Shown here one piece after another: positions 36,182 through 46,302 of a stretch of 64,000 nt of DNA. The DNA is from Pseudomonas sichuanensis (GTDB lineage: Bacteria; Pseudomonadota; Gammaproteobacteria; Pseudomonadales; Pseudomonadaceae). A model generated the notes under the pieces. The model worked only from the letters and a program-made list of their open reading frames with translations, did no database searches and was not told the origin of the DNA. A program made the position numbers and the translations under genes. Position 1 is the stretch's first letter. Each line of letters begins with the position of its first letter. The stretch spans positions 22,628 through 86,627 of the forward strand of contig NZ_QKVM01000023.1 of NCBI RefSeq assembly GCF_003231305.1. The letters are read 5' to 3'.

Positions 36182-38095
36182 TTAACCCTTGCGGGTCAAC
36201 AGCGCCGGGCGCTCACCGCGTGGGCGGCTTGGCAGGTCATCCAGTTGCTCGGGCGTTGGGTAACGATCGAGCTTGGACTCCTTGCGGATGATGACCGGTG
36301 CCGGCTGCGAATCGCGCGGATTGCGCACGGCCGGCTCTTGGCGGGCCGAATCGTCACGCCGGTTACGGCCACCGTTGTTGTCGCGACGGGCGCCGCCATT
36401 GCTGCCGCCACCGTTACGGGCGCGTTTTTCGCCCGAGCCCTGGTTCTGCCCTTGGCCCTGGCGCTGCTGGCCATTGCCGCGACCCTGGCCCTGAGCCTGG
36501 CCGCCGGCACCGCTACGCTGACCTTGGCCTTGGCCCTGGCCGCCAGTACCACCCGGGCGACGATTACGGCCCTGGTTCTTGGTGTTCTGGTAGGGGCTGA
36601 CGTAGTCGGCACGGTTGCCAAAGTTGTCGACGTCGTCGTCCAGGAACTCTTCGGGATCACGGTTGGCTGGCGCTGGTTGCGCAACTTTCTGGCCTTGGCC
36701 GCCCTGCTGCTGGCGGGGTTTGCCATCGCGAGGCTTGCGCTGGCGGCCCTGCTGCGGCTTGTCGTCGGCCTTGTCCTTGTCAGCCGACTTCTCGGCTGCC
36801 GGCTTGCTCTTGCCTTGATCCTTGCCTTTGTCCTTGCGCCCGCCGCTGCCTTCTTTCTTGCCTTCGCCGCGCGCCTGCTGGTTGCGGCCACCGCGACCGG
36901 CGTTTGGCTGGCGCTCGCGCACCTCCGGTTTCTCTGCCTCGACTTGCGAAGCATCGAAGCCCATCCAGTCGCCATCCGGGATCTTCTGCTTGGTGACGCG
37001 CTCGATGCTCTTGAGCAGCTTCTCTTCATCCGGGGCGACCATCGAAATGGCTTCGCCGGAACGGCCGGCACGGCCAGTACGGCCAATGCGGTGAACGTAG
37101 TCTTCCTCGACGTTGGGCAACTCGAAGTTGACCACATGGGGCAACTGGTCGATGTCCAGGCCACGGGCGGCGATATCGGTGGCCACCAGCACGCGCACGG
37201 TGTTGGCCTTGAAGTCGGCCAGCGCCTTGGTGCGCGCGTTCTGGCTCTTGTTGCCGTGGATCGCGGCGGCGGTCAGGCCGTGTTTTTCAAGGTACTCGGC
37301 CAGGCGGTTGGCGCCGTGCTTGGTACGGGTGAACACCAGCACCTGCTCCCAGGCACCGAGGGTGATCAGGTGTGCCAGCAGCGCGCGCTTGTGGCTGGCG
37401 GGCAGGCGGTAGACGCGCTGCTCGATACGCTCGACGGTGGTGTTCGGCGGCGTGACCTCGATGCGCTCGGGGTTGTGCAGCAGCTTGTCGGCGAGGTCGG
37501 TGATGTCTTTGGAGAAGGTGGCCGAGAACAGCAGGTTCTGGCGCTTGGCCGGCAGGCGCGCCAGCACTTTCTTCACATCGTGGATGAAGCCCATGTCGAG
37601 CATGCGGTCTGCTTCGTCCAGCACCAGGATCTCGACGTGGGACAGGTCGACGCTGCCCTGGCCGGCCAGGTCGAGCAGGCGACCAGGGCAGGCCACCAGC
37701 ACGTCGACGCCCTTGGCCATGGCCTGGACCTGCGGATTCATGCCGACGCCGCCGAAGATGCAGGCGCTGATGAAGTTCAGGTCGCGGGCATAGACCTTGA
37801 AGCTGTCATGCACTTGCGCTGCCAGCTCACGGGTCGGGGTCAGCACCAGCACGCGTGGCTGGCGTGGGCCGTGGCGTTGCGATTTGTCGGGGTGGCCACC
37901 CGGGAACAGGCGCTCGAGAATAGGGAGCGCGAAGCCGCCGGTTTTACCTGTACCTGTCTGGGCGGCAACCATCAGGTCGCGGCCTTGCAACACGGCGGGA
38001 ATGGCCCGCTGTTGCACTGGAGTGGGCTGGGTATAGCCCGCGGCTTCGATAGCGCGGACAAGTGCCTCGGAGAGACCGAGGGAAGCAAAGGACAT
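36182..38095 (-). CDS. rhlE: ATP-dependent RNA helicase RhlE (DEAD box)
   Basis: A 637-residue DEAD-box helicase. The core (about residues 1-370) has the Q motif with [16 protein letters not shown], motif I AQTGTGKT, Ia [30 protein letters not shown], and [12 protein letters not shown]. The tail (about 390-637) is low complexity, rich in Gly, Arg, Gln, Asn and Lys with RGG-like repeats, long compared with E. coli RhlE, and probably binds RNA or recruits the degradosome. The start [12 protein letters not shown] is used; a TTG two codons upstream is the alternative. The leader is about 220 bp. Confidence 0.94.
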   Translation of the reverse strand: MSFASLGLSEALVRAIEAAGYTQPTPVQQRAIPAVLQGRDLMVAAQTGTGKTGGFALPILERLFPGGHPDKSQRHGPRQPRVLVLTPTRELAAQVHDSFKVYARDLNFISACIFGGVGMNPQVQAMAKGVDVLVACPGRLLDLAGQGSVDLSHVEILVLDEADRMLDMGFIHDVKKVLARLPAKRQNLLFSATFSKDITDLADKLLHNPERIEVTPPNTTVERIEQRVYRLPASHKRALLAHLITLGAWEQVLVFTRTKHGANRLAEYLEKHGLTAAAIHGNKSQNARTKALADFKANTVRVLVATDIAARGLDIDQLPHVVNFELPNVEEDYVHRIGRTGRAGRSGEAISMVAPDEEKLLKSIERVTKQKIPDGDWMGFDASQVEAEKPEVRERQPNAGRGGRNQQARGEGKKEGSGGRKDKGKDQGKSKPAAEKSADKDKADDKPQQGRQRKPRDGKPRQQQGGQGQKVAQPAPANRDPEEFLDDDVDNFGNRADYVSPYQNTKNQGRNRRPGGTGGQGQGQGQRSGAGGQAQGQGRGNGQQRQGQGQNQGSGEKRARNGGGSNGGARRDNNGGRNRRDDSARQEPAVRNPRDSQPAPVIIRKESKLDRYPTPEQLDDLPSRPRGERPALLTRKG

Positions 38096-38302
38096 GGGCA
38101 ATCCTGTTCTCGTGGGGGCTAGGCCCTATGGGGTGTTCTGCCTGGCGCGACGGGCATCGGAGGGATGCGATCGCGTCCGGTCCAGCTGGGCGTTTACTGT
38201 GCATCCTGGCGGTGGCGGGTGGGCACTGTGTGTGCTGCGCCGCTGCTCGAGATGCCTGCAGTGAGGCCGAGCGTCCGGGCGTGAGCCGGGCGGGAAGGCC
38301 CG

Positions 38303-38308
38303 AGTATA
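38303..38308 (-). promoter_or_regulatory. Candidate -10 element for rhlE with long leader
   Basis: TATACT on the minus strand, 5/6 match to the sigma-70 -10 box, about 208 bp upstream of the rhlE start and just after the stop of the solute-binding-like gene. The -35 region is weak. If used, rhlE mRNA would have a leader of about 200 bases. Confidence 0.3.
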
Positions 38309-38317
38309 ACAGAGCAA

Positions 38318-39118
38318 TCAGCGCGTGCTGCGTTCCTGCTGCTCAACGGCGAAAGGAATAGTGTCTTCGCCGATATAGCGCGCATTGATGGCGGCGTAAC
38401 CGGGCTCCAGCTTGAAGCGTCGCAGCTCATCGGAGAACGCCTGGGCCAGTTGCTCGCGGCCCGGCTTGCGGGCCAGGCCCAGGTATTGGGTCTGGCGGGC
38501 GATCACCAGAGGCAGCGCTTCGACCTGCTGGGCAAGCCCGAGCCTGCGGCTCAGGTAGCGCCCGACCTTGCGGTCAGTGATCAGCAGGTCGATGCGCCCC
38601 AGCGCCAGCTTGCCGAAGTTGGCTTCGTGACTGGGCGCCGATTCGCGGCGAAACAGCGTGGATTCGTTGAAGGCATCGCCGTAGGCGTACCCCGGTGAGG
38701 TGCCCACGGTCAGGCCGGCGAGGTCTTCGAGTGCCTGCACGGCATGGCGGCGGGTACGGGCCTGGTACAGGACGAACTCGACGTCGGACATCGGCTCGTC
38801 CGGGTAGACCATGTAGGCCTCGCGCGAGTCGACACGGAAGATGTCCATCACACCGTCGGCCAAGCCCTGCTGGATCATCGCCAGGCAGCGCTTCCAGGGC
38901 ATGAACTCCCATTGCACATCGACCCCGAGGCGCTTGAACACTTCGTTGGTAACCTCGTAGTCGATGCCCTTGGGCTGGCCGTTCTCCTGATAGAGGTAGG
39001 GCGCCCAGTCGTCGCTGACGATGCGCAGGCGTTCGCTGTGCGCCAGTGGGCTCAGGCAGGCAAGCAGCAACAGGCTTAAGGGGCGTAACAGGCTGAGCAG
39101 GGCGCGGGGCAGGGTCAA
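38318..39118 (-). CDS. Periplasmic amino-acid-type solute-binding protein (SBP_bac_3-like)
   Basis: A 266-residue secreted protein resembling the small periplasmic binding proteins of family 3. After a hydrophobic signal (PLSLLLLACLSPLAHS), the mature part begins RLRIVSDDWAPYLYQENGQPKG and contains GIDYEVTNEVFKRLG, FMPWKRCLAMIQQGLADGVM and GLTVGTSPGYAYGDAF. No transporter genes are adjacent, so it may be an orphan binder or sensor input. The only start giving a signal peptide is TTG at 39118, which lacks a good ribosome-binding site. It is related to the protein at 63262-63999. Confidence 0.75.
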   Translation of the reverse strand: MTLPRALLSLLRPLSLLLLACLSPLAHSERLRIVSDDWAPYLYQENGQPKGIDYEVTNEVFKRLGVDVQWEFMPWKRCLAMIQQGLADGVMDIFRVDSREAYMVYPDEPMSDVEFVLYQARTRRHAVQALEDLAGLTVGTSPGYAYGDAFNESTLFRRESAPSHEANFGKLALGRIDLLITDRKVGRYLSRRLGLAQQVEALPLVIARQTQYLGLARKPGREQLAQAFSDELRRFKLEPGYAAINARYIGEDTIPFAVEQQERSTR

Positions 39119-39155
39119 GGCTGGCGAGTCCGCGATGGCGTGCCCGGCATGCCGA

Positions 39156-40241
39156 TCAGCCTTGGTGCTGATTCAGCAGGTGGGACTCGACTTCGCCGCG
39201 GCGGCTGCCCAGTGACAGGCGCAGGCCTGGATGGCGCAGGCAGCGTCGCAGTTGCTCCGGGTTTGGCCGGCCATGACGCTGGCTGAGGTTCTCCAGGGCC
39301 TTGTCCCACCAGGCCGAGGCGCAGGCGCGGTCGAATTCGTTGGCATATGGGTAGCAGCCGTACAGCAGTTCGCGGGCGAACTGCCGATGCTGGTCGGGGA
39401 GCATGTAGGTCAATGCCTTGTAGCTCAAGCGGTGCAGGGTGGGTGGCCGTGGCAGTTGGTCGTTGACCAGTGGCACATCGGCCAGCGCCGCCTCGCTCAG
39501 CATGGCTTCGCCGTGCTTGCGCAGCCAGGCCTGGATCTTGGCGCGGAACTGGGCCTTGCGGCTCCAGTAGTGGTGGATGACGTCGGTGCACGCGCTGACC
39601 TTGAGTGTGCGATAGGCCGCCACCGCCAGGCAGAATTCCTCGAGCGTGTAGGCTTTCGGAGCGAGCGGGTGGAACTCGTCCATCAGGGCGATGGACTGGT
39701 CGAGCAGCGCCGCGTCGCTGGCGTTCAGGCCGATCACGCCGGAGTTGAGCAGCGGCATCTGCTCATCGGCCAGGCCGCGCTCCTCGAGGAGGCCCGCCAG
39801 AACCTGGTGCAGTACGCAGTGCGGGTTGTCGCCAAAACGCCCGCCGATGGCGTTGCACAGCAGTGTGCCGGGCACGACGCGGCGGAACAGCTGCATGGGC
39901 GAGGCGCGGAAGAAGGTATCGGTGTCGATGAGCACCGCCAGCGGGTGCTGTTCGAGGATCTGGCGGATCAGCACGTGCTTGCTGCGAAAGTGATAGCCGT
40001 GGGGCTGGTTCCAGACCTTGCGGGTGGCTTCGTCCAGCAGGTGGGCGGTTACCGGCAGTTGGCGATAGGGCTCGAGGTTGTCGGTGTAGACCTGGATGTC
40101 GATGGCTTCGCCAGGCGTGCTGCGCAGGTGCGCGAGGGCGCTGACGATGCTGAAACAGGCTTCCTGGTGATAGGTGGCCGGGCCGAATGCCAGGTAGACA
40201 AGCTGAGGATTGGCGGAGACTGGGTGCTGCATACGGGCCAT
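39156..40241 (-). CDS. Putative nucleotide-diphospho-sugar transferase-like protein
   Basis: A 361-residue soluble protein that I do not recognise as a named gene. The pattern is reminiscent of family 8-type glycosyltransferases: an N-terminal beta-alpha unit (QLVYLAFGPATYHQEACFSIV), a strand leading to an acidic DTD motif (LAVLIDTDTFFRASP) like the DxD metal site, and NSGVIGLN further on. The C-terminal third is rich in Arg, His and Trp. No signal peptide or membrane helix is seen and no polysaccharide genes are nearby. Start uncertain (40241 or 40232). It sits 37 bp upstream of the solute-binding-like gene on the same strand. Confidence 0.5.
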   Translation of the reverse strand: MARMQHPVSANPQLVYLAFGPATYHQEACFSIVSALAHLRSTPGEAIDIQVYTDNLEPYRQLPVTAHLLDEATRKVWNQPHGYHFRSKHVLIRQILEQHPLAVLIDTDTFFRASPMQLFRRVVPGTLLCNAIGGRFGDNPHCVLHQVLAGLLEERGLADEQMPLLNSGVIGLNASDAALLDQSIALMDEFHPLAPKAYTLEEFCLAVAAYRTLKVSACTDVIHHYWSRKAQFRAKIQAWLRKHGEAMLSEAALADVPLVNDQLPRPPTLHRLSYKALTYMLPDQHRQFARELLYGCYPYANEFDRACASAWWDKALENLSQRHGRPNPEQLRRCLRHPGLRLSLGSRRGEVESHLLNQHQG

Positions 40242-40256
40242 TAACCTATCGCGAGG

Positions 40257-40299
40257 CAAAAATGAAGAAGGCTTTAGCCTAAGCCAAAGCCTTCTTCAT
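40257..40299 (-). terminator. Rho-independent terminator after metF
   Basis: A perfect 14-bp stem ATGAAGAAGGCTTT / AAAGCCTTCTTCAT (40299-40262) with a 10-base loop, followed on the minus strand by TTTTTG. It ends the ahcY-metF unit just downstream of metF. Confidence 0.88.
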
Positions 40300-40310
40300 G
40301 GCGACGATTT

Positions 40311-41156
40311 TCAGCGCGGCAGTTTCAGGTTGTTCCAGATCGCCAGGCTCGGCTCGGCCTGGTTCAGGGTGTAGAAGTGCAGGCCCGGTGCGCCGCCTTG
40401 CAGCAGTTGCTCGCACATGCGGGTGATCACTTCTTCACCGAAGGCCTGGATGCTGGCGGTGTCGTCGGCATAGGCTTCCAGCTGCTTGCGGATCCAGCGC
40501 GGGATCTCGGCGCCGCAGGCGTCGGAGAAGCGCGCCAGCTTGCTGTAGTTGGTGATCGGCATGATGCCGGGTACCACCGGGATGTCCACGCCCAGCTTCT
40601 GTGCGCGCTCGACAAAGTAGAAGTAGCTGTCGGCGTTGAAGAAGTACTGGGTGATGGCGCTGTCGGCACCGGCCTTGACCTTGTGCACGAAGTTGGCCAG
40701 ATCGCTCTCGAAATTGCGTGCCTGTGGGTGCATCTCCGGGTACGCGGCCACTTCCAGGTGGAAATGATCGCCGGTTTCCTGGCGGATGAACTCGACCAGG
40801 TCGCTGGCGTAACGCAGCTCGCCGCTGGCCATGCCCATGCCCGAAGGCAAGTCGCCACGCAGGGCAACGATGCGCTTGATGCCTGCGGCCTGGTATTCGG
40901 CCAGCAGCGAACGTAGGTCGTCCTTGCTGTCACCCACGCAGGACAGGTGCGGGGCGGCGGGCACCTTCACTTCGTTCTCCAGCTGCAGCACGGTGTTGAG
41001 CGTGCGGTCGCGGGTGGAACCACCGGCACCGTAGGTGCAGGAGAAGAAGTCCGGGTTGTAGCTGGCCAGCTGGCGGGCGACGCCCATCAGCTTTTCGTGG
41101 CCGGCGTCGGTCTTGGTGGGGAAGAATTCGAAGCTGTAGCGGCGTTCTTGTGACAT
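40311..41156 (-). CDS. metF: 5,10-methylenetetrahydrofolate reductase
   Basis: MetF reduces methylene-tetrahydrofolate to methyl-tetrahydrofolate, the methyl donor for methionine synthesis, using FAD. The 281-residue TIM-barrel protein has FEFFPTKTDAGHEKL, the folate/FAD region CTYGAGGSTRD, ALRGDLP, and AAYPEMHP. The start MSQERRYSFEFF gives the family length. It lies downstream of ahcY on the same strand, so SAH removal and methyl-folate supply are linked; a terminator follows. Confidence 0.97.
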   Translation of the reverse strand: MSQERRYSFEFFPTKTDAGHEKLMGVARQLASYNPDFFSCTYGAGGSTRDRTLNTVLQLENEVKVPAAPHLSCVGDSKDDLRSLLAEYQAAGIKRIVALRGDLPSGMGMASGELRYASDLVEFIRQETGDHFHLEVAAYPEMHPQARNFESDLANFVHKVKAGADSAITQYFFNADSYFYFVERAQKLGVDIPVVPGIMPITNYSKLARFSDACGAEIPRWIRKQLEAYADDTASIQAFGEEVITRMCEQLLQGGAPGLHFYTLNQAEPSLAIWNNLKLPR

Positions 41157-41254
41157 CACTCGTTCCTTCGGCAGTGGGCCATCGGCTGCTGCCTGCAAAT
41201 AAAAGCCAGGGCGGTGGGGGCCGGCCTGGCTCGGACATCGGTTCGAAACGTTGC

Positions 41255-41288
41255 CTGCCGGCATCGGGCGTGTGCCTGATGCCGGCAG
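41255..41288 (-). other. Stable hairpin in the ahcY-metF intergenic region
   Basis: CTGCCGGCATC / GATGCCGGCAG form an 11-bp perfect stem extendable by GGC/GCC pairs. On the minus strand no T-run follows, so it is more likely a mRNA processing or stability element between ahcY and metF than a full terminator. Confidence 0.5.
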
Positions 41289-41296
41289 CCAGCCGC

Positions 41297-42821
<1,525 letters not shown>

Positions 42822-42868
42822 GGGTGGCGGGATGGCCACCGCTGCGGGGGCCATTTTGATCGGCAGCG

Positions 42869-42898
42869 ATTATAGCCGTGCGCGTGTGACACACCCAA
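42869..42898 (-). promoter_or_regulatory. Sigma-70 promoter of the riboswitch-ahcY transcript
   Basis: Perfect -10 TATAAT (42874-42869) with TTGGGT 18 bases upstream. Transcription would begin near 42862, about 40 bases before the riboswitch. Confidence 0.7.
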
Positions 42899-43001
42899 GA
42901 CTTTCTGTCGATTAATCGCGACGATAGTCGATGGTAAATGGAGCGTGACTCGCCGGTCTGCCATCATTACCGCACGTCAAACTGGCAGGTCAGGAGTCAC
43001 G

Positions 43002-43403
43002 ATGAACTTTCACACCCGCAAATGGGTAAAACCCGAAGACCTCAACCCCAACGGCACGCTGTTCGGCGGCAGCCTGCTGCGCTGGATCGACGAGGAGGCG
43101 GCGATCTACGCCATCGTCCAGCTGGGCAACCAGCGTGTGGTGACCAAGTACATTTCCGAAATCAACTTCGTCAGCGCCTCGCGCCAGGGCGACATCATCG
43201 AGCTGGGCATCACCGCCACCGAGTTTGGCCGCACCTCCATCACCCTCAAGTGCGAAGTGCGCAACAAGATCAGCCGCAAGGCCATTCTCACGGTGGACAA
43301 GATGGTCTTCGTCAACCTGGGTGAAGATGGCTTGCCGGCCGCCCATGGGCGCACCGAGATCAAGTACATCCAGGACCAGTTCCCGGACAGCGCGGTGGAA
43401 TAA
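43002..43403 (+). CDS. Acyl-CoA thioesterase (hotdog fold, YciA-like)
   Basis: A 133-residue single hotdog-domain thioesterase. The region NPNGTLFGGSLLRWIDEEAAI carries the Asp of the active site (given here in parts: NPNGTLFGG and LLRWIDEEAA), followed by FVSASRQGDIIELG and the strand TSITLKCEVR. It would hydrolyse acyl-CoAs, with unknown chain-length preference. It is divergent from ahcY and may share its promoter region. The start is MNFHTRKWVKPE after AGGAG. Confidence 0.88.
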   Translation: MNFHTRKWVKPEDLNPNGTLFGGSLLRWIDEEAAIYAIVQLGNQRVVTKYISEINFVSASRQGDIIELGITATEFGRTSITLKCEVRNKISRKAILTVDKMVFVNLGEDGLPAAHGRTEIKYIQDQFPDSAVE

Positions 43404-43416
43404 GCGCTGGAGTCTT

Positions 43417-43506
43417 TGTGGGAGCGGGCTTGCCCCGCGATGGCGCCGGCAGGATCAACATCGATGCCTGTGCTGACGTTATCGCGGGGCTAGCCCGCTC
43501 CCACGC
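43417..43506. repeat. REP pair between thioesterase and Na+/H+ antiporter genes
   Basis: Inverted GCGGG-type units (43417-43442 and 43481-43506). The right copy has a changed loop (gctag instead of gcaag), the stem is intact. Confidence 0.88.
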
Positions 43507-43508
43507 TA

Positions 43509-44747
43509 TTACTCGGGTTGTGTGCTGACCCTGCGCACCACCTTGCCGACCGTCAGGCCTTGAATCAGGATCGACGACAACACCACGATGTAGGTGATCG
43601 ACAGCAGCAGGTCGCGCTCTTCACCCATCGGCAACGACAGCGCCAGCGCCACCGAAACGCCCCCGCGCAAACCACCCCAGGTCAGCACGCGAATGGTGCC
43701 CTGCGGCACTGTGCGCCAGCGGCGCAGCAGCACGATCGCCGGTGCCACGGTCAGCAGGCGCGAGGCCAGTACCGCCACCGCCAGCACGCCCCCCGCCGCC
43801 AGGTGCAGCCAGTTGAACGGCAGCAGCAACAGCTCAAGGCCGATCAGGGCGAACAGCAGGGCGTTGAGCATGTCGTCGATCAATTCCCAGAAGCCGTCCA
43901 TGTAGCGGCGGGTCATGTCGTTCATTGCCAGGTTGCGCCCCAGGTTGCCGATGATCAGGCCGGCCACCACCATGGCGATCGGCGCCGAGACGTGCAGTTC
44001 GTAGCACATCGCCGAGCCGCCGATCACCAGCGCCAGGGTCAGCATCACCTCGACCTGGTACTGCTCGACGCTCTTGATCATGCGGTAGGTGGCATAGCCG
44101 ATCAGGCCACCGAAGACCACGCCGCCGATCGCTTCACGGGCGAACAGCAGGGCAGTGTCGGCAACGCTCGGCGTCTCGCCCAGCTGGATGATGCCCAACA
44201 GCACGGTGAACACCACCACCGCGGTGCCGTCGTTGAACAGCGACTCGCCGACGATGGTGGTCTTCAGTGGTTTCGACGCGTTGGCGGTACGCAGTGCGCC
44301 GAGTACGGCGATCGGGTCGGTCGGCGAGATCAGCGCGCCGAACAGCAGGCAGTAGATCAGTGGCACGTTCCAGCCGAACAGGCCGAACACCCAGTGTGCC
44401 AGGTAGCCGATCACCACGGTGGCGATCAGCACGCCGAGGGTGGCCAAAAGGCCGATCGGCCAGCGGTAGCTGCGCAGGTCGGCAAGGTTGACGTGCAGGG
44501 CGCCGGCAAACAGCAGGAACGCCAGCATCCAGTGCATGAGCAGGTCGTTGAAGTCGATCTGGTTCATCAGCCCTTCGACGCGTTCTTCAAGGCCGGGGAA
44601 GCCGATCAGGCTCAGGCCCTGGAGCATCAGGGAGAACAGCAGTGCCGTGACCATCACGCCGATGGCGGGTGGCAGGCCGATGAAGCGGTAGTTCACATAG
44701 GTGAGGAGGGTGGTGAGGCAGATAAACGCGGCAACTAATTCAAGCAT
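43509..44747 (-). CDS. CPA1-family sodium/proton antiporter
   Basis: A 412-residue membrane protein with about 12 hydrophobic helices, of the cation:proton antiporter-1 family. The ND motif of electroneutral CPA1 exchangers is present in GESLFNDGTAVVVF, as are ISPTDPIAVLGALR and GGLRGGVSVALALSLP. Unlike eukaryotic NHE it has no cytoplasmic tail. It would exchange Na+ or K+ for protons; ion preference cannot be told. Start MLELVAAFICL; the frame is open through a REP pair upstream. Convergent with the thioesterase. Confidence 0.9.
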   Translation of the reverse strand: MLELVAAFICLTTLLTYVNYRFIGLPPAIGVMVTALLFSLMLQGLSLIGFPGLEERVEGLMNQIDFNDLLMHWMLAFLLFAGALHVNLADLRSYRWPIGLLATLGVLIATVVIGYLAHWVFGLFGWNVPLIYCLLFGALISPTDPIAVLGALRTANASKPLKTTIVGESLFNDGTAVVVFTVLLGIIQLGETPSVADTALLFAREAIGGVVFGGLIGYATYRMIKSVEQYQVEVMLTLALVIGGSAMCYELHVSAPIAMVVAGLIIGNLGRNLAMNDMTRRYMDGFWELIDDMLNALLFALIGLELLLLPFNWLHLAAGGVLAVAVLASRLLTVAPAIVLLRRWRTVPQGTIRVLTWGGLRGGVSVALALSLPMGEERDLLLSITYIVVLSSILIQGLTVGKVVRRVSTQPE

Positions 44748-44866
44748 CCCGAATCCTGTGGCAGTGGCTTCCAAGTCATTACCCGAATGGCTCGGGCAGT
44801 TCTTGGATGATCTGGCGCGGCGTTCGGGACACACCTTATGACCAGAATTGTCGGGATGGTTCCGAT

Positions 44867-44925
44867 CATCGCGGGTCAAGCCCGCTCCCACGATGGCTGC
44901 GTGGGAGCGGGCTTGACCCGCGATG
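44867..44925. repeat. REP pair, GCGGG-tcaag-CCCGC class
   Basis: Inverted units (44867-44892 and 44900-44925) with loop tcaag, lying between the divergent antiporter and EamA transporter genes; one of the few pairs not at a gene 3' end. Confidence 0.9.
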
Positions 44926-44987
44926 AGGCAAACGCTCTATCAGGCTATATAGTGATCGCCACATAAAAGAGACAAGGATCCCAAGGC

Positions 44988-45821
44988 GTGCTGGCAACCT
45001 CCCTCGTACTGGTCGCAGCCCTGCTGCACGCCACCTGGAATACTCTCATCAAATTCAGCGGCGAGCGCCTGCTGGTGATCGCCAGCATGGACCTGGTGGC
45101 GCTGGTGTTCGCGGTGCTGGCCGTGGCCTTCGTCGACTTCCCGCCGGGCGAGATCTGGCCTTGGTTGCTGGCTTCGGCGCTGGCCGAGCAGCTGTATCGC
45201 GTGCTGCTGATCAAGGCCTACCGGGTCGGTGACCTGGGCCTGGTCTACCCTCTGATGCGCGGGCTGTCGCCGCTGGTGGTGCTGGGGCTGACCCTGGCTT
45301 TCGCCGGTGAGTCCCTGACCCAACAGCAGATCATCGGCATCCTGCTGATCCCCTGTGGCATGGCTTGCCTGCTGTGGCAGGGCGGCGGCGGCGACCGGTT
45401 GCCCTGGTCGATGCTGCCGGTGGTGGCGCTGATCGGCCTGTGCATCGGTTGCTACACCTGGTTCGATGGCCGGGCCGTGCAGCTGTGGGGCAAGCCGTTG
45501 GATTACCTGGTGTGGCTGACCCTGCTCAGCGCCTGGCCTTTTCCGTTGCTGGCCGGCGTTGCCCGGCGTGCACCGTTCATGCTGTTCTGGCGCACCCAGT
45601 GGCGCCTGGGCCTGGCGGTGGGGGTGTGCGTGCTGTTGAGCTATGCCCTGGTGCTGTGGGCCATGCACCTGGGGTCGGTGGCCGAGGCGGCGGCGTTGCG
45701 CGAGCTCAGCGTGATCCTTGTGGTGGTGCTGGGCATGCGCTACCTGAAAGAACCTTTTGGCGGGCCGAGACTCCTAGCTTGCGGGCTGGTGCTGGCGGGC
45801 ATGCTGGTGATGAAGCTCTGA
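44988..45821 (+). CDS. EamA/DMT-family transporter (GTG start)
   Basis: A 277-residue inner-membrane protein with about ten helices in two repeated halves, as in drug/metabolite transporters (SLVLVAALLHATWNTLIK; VYPLMRGLSPLVVLG; ELSVILVVVLGMRYLKEPFG). These export or import small metabolites; the substrate cannot be predicted. It starts with GTG preceded by AAGG. The next gene (MAPEG) begins 30 bp downstream and is likely in the same operon. Confidence 0.85.
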   Translation: MLATSLVLVAALLHATWNTLIKFSGERLLVIASMDLVALVFAVLAVAFVDFPPGEIWPWLLASALAEQLYRVLLIKAYRVGDLGLVYPLMRGLSPLVVLGLTLAFAGESLTQQQIIGILLIPCGMACLLWQGGGGDRLPWSMLPVVALIGLCIGCYTWFDGRAVQLWGKPLDYLVWLTLLSAWPFPLLAGVARRAPFMLFWRTQWRLGLAVGVCVLLSYALVLWAMHLGSVAEAAALRELSVILVVVLGMRYLKEPFGGPRLLACGLVLAGMLVMKL

Positions 45822-45851
45822 TCGATCATTCTTGAACAAGGAGTCCTGTCC

Positions 45852-46238
45852 ATGACCGTAGCCCTGTGGTGCATCCTGATTGCCCTGGTTCTGCCGCCGC
45901 TCTGCGCGTTGATCGCGAAAGTCAGCAGCGGGCGCTTCGGCTTGCGTGACAACCATGATCCGCGCGCCTTCCTCGACACGCTGTCCGGCCTGCCGCGACG
46001 GGCCCATGCCGCTCAGCAGAACAGCCATGAGGCGTTCCCGGCGTTCGCCGCGGCGGTGCTGGTGGCGGATATCGTCGGCAACGCCGAGCAGGTGACCCAG
46101 GATGTGCTGGGCGTGATGTATATCACCAGCCGGTTGCTCTACATCATCTGCTACCTGGCCGATTGGGCGGCGCTGCGCTCGATCGTGTGGTTCGCCGGGC
46201 TGGCGTTGATCGTGGCGTTCTTTGTCGTGTCGGTTTGA
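45852..46238 (+). CDS. MAPEG family membrane protein
   Basis: A 128-residue four-helix membrane protein of the MAPEG group (eicosanoid/glutathione metabolism-related). The motif HAAQQNSHEAFPAFAAAV with the Asn/Glu residues and the final helix are typical (for example YITSRLLYIICYLADW). Bacterial members have no settled function. It follows the EamA transporter by 30 bp with an AAGGAG site and is convergent with mltA. Confidence 0.85.
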   Translation: MTVALWCILIALVLPPLCALIAKVSSGRFGLRDNHDPRAFLDTLSGLPRRAHAAQQNSHEAFPAFAAAVLVADIVGNAEQVTQDVLGVMYITSRLLYIICYLADWAALRSIVWFAGLALIVAFFVVSV

Positions 46239-46239
46239 A

Positions 46240-46296
46240 ATCGCGGGTCAAGCCCGCTCCCACGAGGACCTGTGGGAGCGGGCTTGACCCGCGATG
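46240..46296. repeat. REP pair, GCGGG-tcaag-CCCGC class, between MAPEG gene and mltA
   Basis: Inverted units (46240-46265 and 46271-46296) with the tcaag loop in the convergent gap. Same class as 44867-44925, so the two nearest REP pairs are also the most alike. Confidence 0.9.
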
Positions 46297-46302
46297 TGGC
46301 CC

